Assembly (NCBI GenBank): GCA_003255065.1
Contig: QAOA01005839.1
Location: 199,877 to 263,876 of the forward strand
Direction of reading: 5' to 3'
From: Cercis canadensis
Taxonomy: Eukaryota > Streptophyta > Magnoliopsida > Fabales > Fabaceae
Length of the DNA stretch: 64,000 bases
Each line of letters opens with the position of its first letter. Within the stretch, counting starts at the first letter, position 1. The notes beneath the pieces are model-generated. The model worked only from the letters and a program-made list of their open reading frames with translations. It had not been told where the DNA came from and did not search any database. This document shows, in pieces, positions 56,804 to 64,000 of the stretch. The position numbers and the translations under genes were made by a program.

Positions 56804-57180
56804 CTAATCAAAATCTGAACCACACTGATTAAAACTGTAAATATTCCAATGGCTAAGATTCAAAGTGGGGAGGTTGGGGAGGCAATATATTGTGTCCACA
56901 CAGGACCACAGCATTAATTACTCTTCTGGCTTGAATTTATTTGAACATTAATCCAGTGCGTATTTGTTTGATTATATCATCATCTTTTCTCCATGCCCAA
57001 CAATGTTAAGCTACATAAGTACTTCCTCTTAACTACGTGAAAGTTCTGTCTAATTTTGAATGCAGTTGAAAAAATATAATGTTTTTTGAGGATGCAATGA
57101 CATGCTAAAAGATTTTTCTATTTATAAATAAAATAAAAAATTCCAGTAATGATTAACGTAGATACGTTGCATGGCTATAT

Positions 57181-58076
57181 ATATATATATAAAAGATAAT
57201 TGTTGTAGTCTATGAATTTCTACCAAAATAAAAGGTCAACCACTAAAACTTTATTTTCACAGGCATCATATATACATATATATTACATGGAAAAAGGCAC
57301 AGCACAACTTAAGCACCAAGCCACATATTCTATATATGTAGTGTAGACACACACTACCAGAGACCTAAAACTCTTAAACAACATAGTGATACATGGACTA
57401 GAAAACGTAGTACAACAAACACATGCCACTCGATACCCTGCTGGCCAGAGGCCATGGTACTTAGGGAAATAGCTAGTGTATATAATTTGAGTTATATGAA
57501 ACAAGTGCTATGGATTTAATAAAATATAATTAAGGGGATCTAATATTGTAAATGTTTGAAATATATAATGTGAAGTAAAGTAGTATCTGCGTATAGAGCT
57601 CTGAACAAAAACTTGGAAAAACTGTCGTACAGTACATGCAACGCTTAATTAAGCATATATATATGTATATATAGGTGTCCCCATCAAAGTAGATAGAAAA
57701 GCATGTGAGCTACTGAATGGTCTTCCTTTTACCATAGAAGCAACAAATAAATGTTCTAATGATAGTATATATAGTGGGATTTGAGTCCACCCAGAAAAAC
57801 ACAAAAACGTTTACATACCTTAAGTTTCTTGAATCTTTTTTTAAGATAAATCACTCTAAAGCTTAGTTCTTGATCGCTATAGGAAGCAAGAACCCAAATT
57901 CATGCCCCAACCACTTAATAGCTTCAGTTCCCACATATACGGAGCTCTCTCTCTATTCTCCTTGCGCTCAAAGTCTAGTAACTACTTTTACTCTCTTTCA
58001 ATTTCCTCAAATATAGAAAAACAATTTTTTAATTAAGATTTCTTCAAGTAACTGAAATTACATATAAATATTTTTA
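57181..58076. other. spacer with rearranged duplicated blocks
   Basis: 57470-57630 duplicates 51453-51632, and about 58012-58076 duplicates 51120-51179. No gene is seen. Confidence 0.6.
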
Positions 58077-58331
58077 GAGTTAAATATCTTTTTAGTCCCT
58101 GAATTATTTTTTAAATATCATTTTAGTCCTTTATTTATTTTTTGTGTCACTTTAATCCTCAAATAATTAATCTATCCACCAAATCAATTCTTTAAGTGAT
58201 CATTTTTGTGCTACGGAAGATTGATTTGGCAAGCAATGTGATTATTCAAGAATTAAAGTGACACAAAAAATAAATCAATGACTAAAGTGACATTTGAGAA
58301 ATAATTTAATGATGAAAAATATATTTTATTC
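58077..58331. mobile_element. 255-bp Mutator-like MITE, family 2, copy B
   Basis: A perfect 9-bp duplication ATATTTTTA lies at 58068-58076 and 58332-58340. The ends are gagttaaatat and, reversed, gaataaaatat. Both arms carry gtgtcactttaat and caaatcaat motifs. The paralogous block at about 51171-51190 has the uninterrupted target, confirming the borders. Confidence 0.93.
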
Positions 58332-58945
58332 ATATTTTTATTGATGTTAATTTTCATGAATAAATGGAATTTAATAATTTATGCTGCCTATATATATGCA
58401 GCTCAAATTTGAATTGAAATTGAACTTTGAAAATAAGATTTCCATGTTTTTTTTAGATCATTAGAAAAATAGAGACACCTGATGCTTAGCTGGTATACCA
58501 TGAGAATAAATCATTGAAAATGCAATCACTCTTTACATGCCAAATCTGCCACAGCAAAACTATTTAAAAATATTAGTTAAATTTTGATCCGAATTCAGTT
58601 ATGTTGCTATTTAACATGACAATTTTATAGTAGTTAAATTTTAATCATTTATCTCAATAAAAATATCTCAATAACAGAAATGATATCATGTTACCATTTC
58701 CTATAAAAAAAAAAAAAAAAAAATCTCCTTCCCTCTTTCTCCCCACGTATTTGTCCTTCTCTACCACAAGAATCCGCCATTAATACGGAGCACATGGTCT
58801 CTCTCTATCCCCTTTTTATTTTTCTTTTTTTTCCTCATAACCGAATTTTTATACATTTTCGCTTTCAATCATTCAAAAATTAATCTCCCTCCATTTTAAT
58901 ATTCAATTTTCAAAGAATTTCTGTTGTCGAAATTGAAGCTAAGCA

Positions 58946-59101
58946 TTAAAGTTGCTGCACATGGCGCATTCCCGTAGTGCCTCGGTTTTCGCGCTTTATA
59001 ACAGAACTAGCAGCAGCAGCTGATCCTCTTTCCGCTTCATTCCACAAAGCGTACCAACTTCCTTCCTCAGCAGCTGATACTCTTTGAGACGAAGAATCCA
59101 T
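58946..59101 (-). pseudogene. captured ORF of unknown origin (51 aa)
   Basis: ATG at 59101 opens MDSSSQRVSAAEEGSWYALW, then NEAERGSAAAASSVIKRENR, GTTGMRHVQQL and a stop at 58946. It is more GC-balanced than its surroundings, with a CT-rich leader-like stretch upstream. It reads like the N-terminus of a plant protein, but I do not recognise which. It lies between the arms of a Mutator-like element. Confidence 0.45.
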
Positions 59102-59171
59102 AGAGAATGTGAACAAGGAAGAAGAATACGCGGGGAACAGTAGGAGAAAAGGAAAGAGAAATATTTTTTTA

Positions 59172-59384
59172 TGGGAGATTCTATGATACTACGTAAGTAT
59201 GTCATACTACACTGACGTGGCAAGCATACATAATTTTTATATTTTATTATATATAAAATATAATTTATTTAATTTTTTAAACAAACTTAAAAACAGTTAA
59301 TTTGTACACATGTCATTCATTTATTAGTTATTTCTATGTAGTATGACATGCTACATAAATACTAAAAGTATCTAAGAAACCTCC
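59172..59384. mobile_element. 213-bp Mutator-like MITE, family 1, copy B
   Basis: It matches 14301-14512 over its whole length with few substitutions. It is nested in the larger element at 58583-59513. T-rich flanks make the target duplication ambiguous (attttttta and tttttttta). Confidence 0.85.
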
Positions 59385-59513
59385 TTTTTTTTATTTATGA
59401 GAATAGTTACAATGACATTATTTATGCCGTTGAGATATTTTTAATGAGATGGATGGTCAAGATTTAACTAACATAAAATTATCATGTTAAATAGCAATAT
59501 GACCGGATACATA

Positions 59514-61316
59514 TCTGTAATTTTTATTCCATAATCTCAAATTCTAAGCTAATAAGTTGAATTAGGTGTTTGATAAATTGGTATTCAATTACACTTTGTG
59601 ATTCAATACTACTAAGAAGTTTAATTCAATTCTTATAATAAAACTTCTTAATTCAATATTACATCTTATAATTTAATTAACATTGCCAAGAATGTAAGAT
59701 TACTCCTATTGTCGTACAAAAATATTATACATTTCATCATATGTAAATTACTCTAGCCTGTGATTGAGTGATACTGAAGTTGTCCTTAGGATTTATGATT
59801 TCATATTTAAATCTAGAGTCGTAGCTAAAGTATAAAAAAAAAAAAAAATTACTCTAGTTGTTGGGATTTTATTTAATCATCCCTTAATTCAATATTACAG
59901 TAAAATGAACAATTACGGCATACTAAACAACACCTCATGAATAGTTTCATAAAAAGATGGCAGTGTTGTTAAACATTATTATCGAAAATAACAATGCAAA
60001 AACCGTTGGATAGAGTGTAATTTCTATGCGATGGAAAACGAAAAACTATTTCTCCATTAATATACCTTCTCATAGCTTCAATTTTTCAGTTTGCTATAAA
60101 TCCTGCTAAAATTATACTTAGTCAAAAGTTAATGCCTTACTCATATCCTTTCTATTATTAATATCAAAATTTCAAATAATTTCAATAGAATAAAATGATA
60201 GAAAAATATGATGCTGTAGTGTATTCAAAGACACAAAGCTTTCAAAAAATGAAGGATGCATAGATTTAGACGTTTGCAATGCACCTAATTTCATTGCAGG
60301 TGTTTGAAGAAAATAGCTATATGTTTAAATATAATTTTATACAATACATATACAAAATAACTATATTATGTTGAAAAATATTTTAATCATTTTACATATG
60401 CGTTAGGCACTTATAAGGAAATTAGGTGCTTGTAAGCACTATTTCTTTTTTAATGAATTCCAGTTTTAACCAAAAAAAAAATAAAGGAAATTAGGTGTTT
60501 GATGCACATAAACGTCTTTTGACACAAAAACCAAAAAAATCTTGGACAGAGACCTTGTTTCTGTTGTTGAGTAAAAGAATGTAGATAATTTAAAAAATAA
60601 ATAATTGAAAATTCCCAACGTATATTTACACAACAACAAAAAATTGAAAATTCGAACATAAGATTTTAGTTTTGGAAACTTATTAGTCTTATGAGCGAAT
60701 ATACGACTATTAGCAGAAAAAGAAATGTAAAGATATTACATTTGAACGGATTGTTTTATTTATAATTCTTCTTCTATCCTTCAAGGAAATCCTCATTTTT
60801 TATTATAAAATGGGTAGAATTTATGAAAAAATGATGGATTTTGTTATTTTTTTTTGTGAAAAAAATGTCAATTCTGTAGAATTTATCTACGTTAAGATAT
60901 ACTTTTAATTAGTTTACTAACAACTCACACACACCTTCTCTATTATCATGATTCTTAAGAATCACATGATTCTCACTGTACTTTGTCTTAATCCAGTTCA
61001 TCTTTTAGTATATTGGTGGTGTGAAATAACAATTAATTATTAAATAACAATAATAAGGAAATCAATAAATATTTGGTTGTATCCATGATAAATGGATCAT
61101 GGACCATTCATTAACCATTGAAAAATTGAAGTGGATCATAAATGAAAATAGTTTATTTAGTGATCTAGTGTAAGCTCTATTTGTTTTGATAGAAATACTT
61201 TTCAAAGAAAATATATTTGCTTAAAATTTAAAATTTTTTAGACAAATTTTCTTCTAAAAGTCTTTTCTATCAAAACAAACAGAAACTGAACCAGAAAAAA
61301 AAAAAGCCTCATAATA
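59514..61316. other. intergenic, no supported gene
   Basis: AT-rich spacer. No conserved frame, RNA gene or transposon with definable ends is seen. Confidence 0.5.
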
Positions 61317-61319
61317 TAN

Positions 61320-61357
<38 letters not shown>
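61312..61357. repeat. (AT)n microsatellite with an N
   Basis: About 18 AT units after an N at 61319. The N probably marks a sequencing failure in the repeat. Confidence 0.85.
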
Positions 61358-61720
61358 CATTCAAAAGAAAACTCACAAATATCTTATAATCACAAAGAGT
61401 TCATTAATATTTCTAATTTTTCTCACTTCTCTGATTGAGGATGCTCGCTCTACTACTTAACGCAGAAATCTTCCCTATTTATAACAGAAGATTTGCCAAC
61501 TGCTATTGCTGAATTTCACCATGTGGCCACCGAAAATAGCATTAAATGCCATTAAAAGCAGGATTAAATTCTTAACTTGTATTGCGGCTATAAGAAGAAA
61601 CTTGCCACCTACTCATCTCGCAAGAAAATACTGTTTATAGCCATGCGAAGTGGAGTCAATACGGTATGATAACTTTTTAACTTGTTGCAAAATTTAAGCC
61701 ACGTTTTATTTTACTATTTT

Positions 61721-61731
61721 CCTATATAAGG
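61721..61731 (+). promoter_or_regulatory. TATA box of the beta-glucosidase gene
   Basis: cctatataagg, 73-83 bases upstream of the ATG at 61804. Confidence 0.65.
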
Positions 61732-61803
61732 CTTGACATGTCGATGACAATAGCCACCCCAATATTCATTCTAATCATATCAGCCACCCAATTTTAATCA
61801 CTT

Positions 61804-63925
<2,122 letters not shown>

Positions 63926-64000
63926 GTAAGTCTCCCGAAAACTAATAATATCAAACCAAAACGTGAAAACATACTAAATTGTTTTGGAGTTATGAAGTAG

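Larger units (their letters stand above)
54881..57180. repeat. three-copy tandem repeat, unit about 720 bp
   Basis: Copies run about 54881-55790, 55791-56510 and 56511-57180. The anchor agctcaaaag recurs at 54953, 55871 and 56591, giving spacings of 918 and 720 bp. The 198-bp difference is explained by a 190-bp MITE insertion (with its duplication) and an 8-bp indel in copy 1. Copy 3 has a 38-bp deletion and an AT-rich insertion near 57108. No N is present, so the array is probably real. Confidence 0.9.
58583..59513. mobile_element. Mutator-like element with about 110-bp inverted arms and gene-like cargo
   Basis: The left arm (about 58590-58700) contains gttgctatttaacatgacaa, tagttaaattttaatcattt and atctcaataaaaatatctca. 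The right arm (about 59400-59505) read in reverse contains ttgctatttaacatgataat, tagttaaatcttgaccatcc and atctcattaaaaatatctca. The gatcc...tgttgct terminus resembles MITE family 4. A clear target duplication was not found. Inside are a GC-richer 51-codon ORF and a nested family-1 MITE. Confidence 0.7.

Overview
The window is nuclear DNA of a dicot flowering plant. It is AT-rich and has short GT-AG introns, plant-specific families (a DYW-class PPR editing factor, dehydrins, an S1-group bZIP with a sucrose-control uORF, an S1/SPH secreted peptide, CYP72A, GH1 beta-glucosidase) and many small Mutator-like transposons. I cannot name the species. Thirteen single Ns occur. Five of them sit exactly between two near-identical direct copies of 180-470 bp, so they look like contig ends that overlapped and were not merged (sometimes different haplotypes). 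They must be removed before gene models are trusted.

Layout. 0.7-4.2 kb (+): 3' part of an organellar-type elongation factor P gene. 6.7-10.7 kb (-): six-exon mitochondrial dicarboxylate/tricarboxylate carrier, 299 aa once a false 61-codon insertion is removed. 15.2-24.8 kb: a stress-protein cluster with a short one-K dehydrin (+), a two-exon three-Y, two-K dehydrin (-) and a Gly/Thr/Tyr-rich dehydrin-like protein without a K-segment (-), all with ACGT/ABRE-type motifs upstream. An AIR12-like DOMON heme protein (-) lies among them. 26.9-28.9 kb (+): DYW PPR protein, preceded by a false copy of its own 5' end. 31 kb: a stray ATAD3-like exon with a stop. 32.6-33.7 kb (-): bZIP11-type transcription factor with a conserved 41-codon sucrose-control uORF in its leader. 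43.3 kb (+): S-protein homologue. 44.1-45.8 kb (-): CYP72A relics. 46.6-47.6 kb (-): 3' end of a Copia retrotransposon. 48.6-50.1 kb: a Mutator-like element carrying fragments of two host genes, one of them the ABCB1 N-terminus. 52.2-54.2 kb: a decayed hAT element with a BED finger. 54.24-54.53 kb: a complete 291-bp TRIM/SMART retrotransposon. 54.9-57.2 kb: a three-copy tandem repeat holding an unidentified exon. 58.6-59.5 kb: a second Mutator-like element with a captured ORF. 61.8 kb to the end (+): GH1 beta-glucosidase, running off the window.

The genes do not form a pathway; this is ordinary plant gene order. Two themes stand out. One is drought/ABA/sugar regulation: the dehydrin trio and the sucrose-repressed bZIP. 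The other is heavy reshaping by small Mutator-type elements: at least eleven, several with intact or 8-of-9 9-bp target duplications, two supported by paralogous empty sites, and two carrying gene-like cargo.
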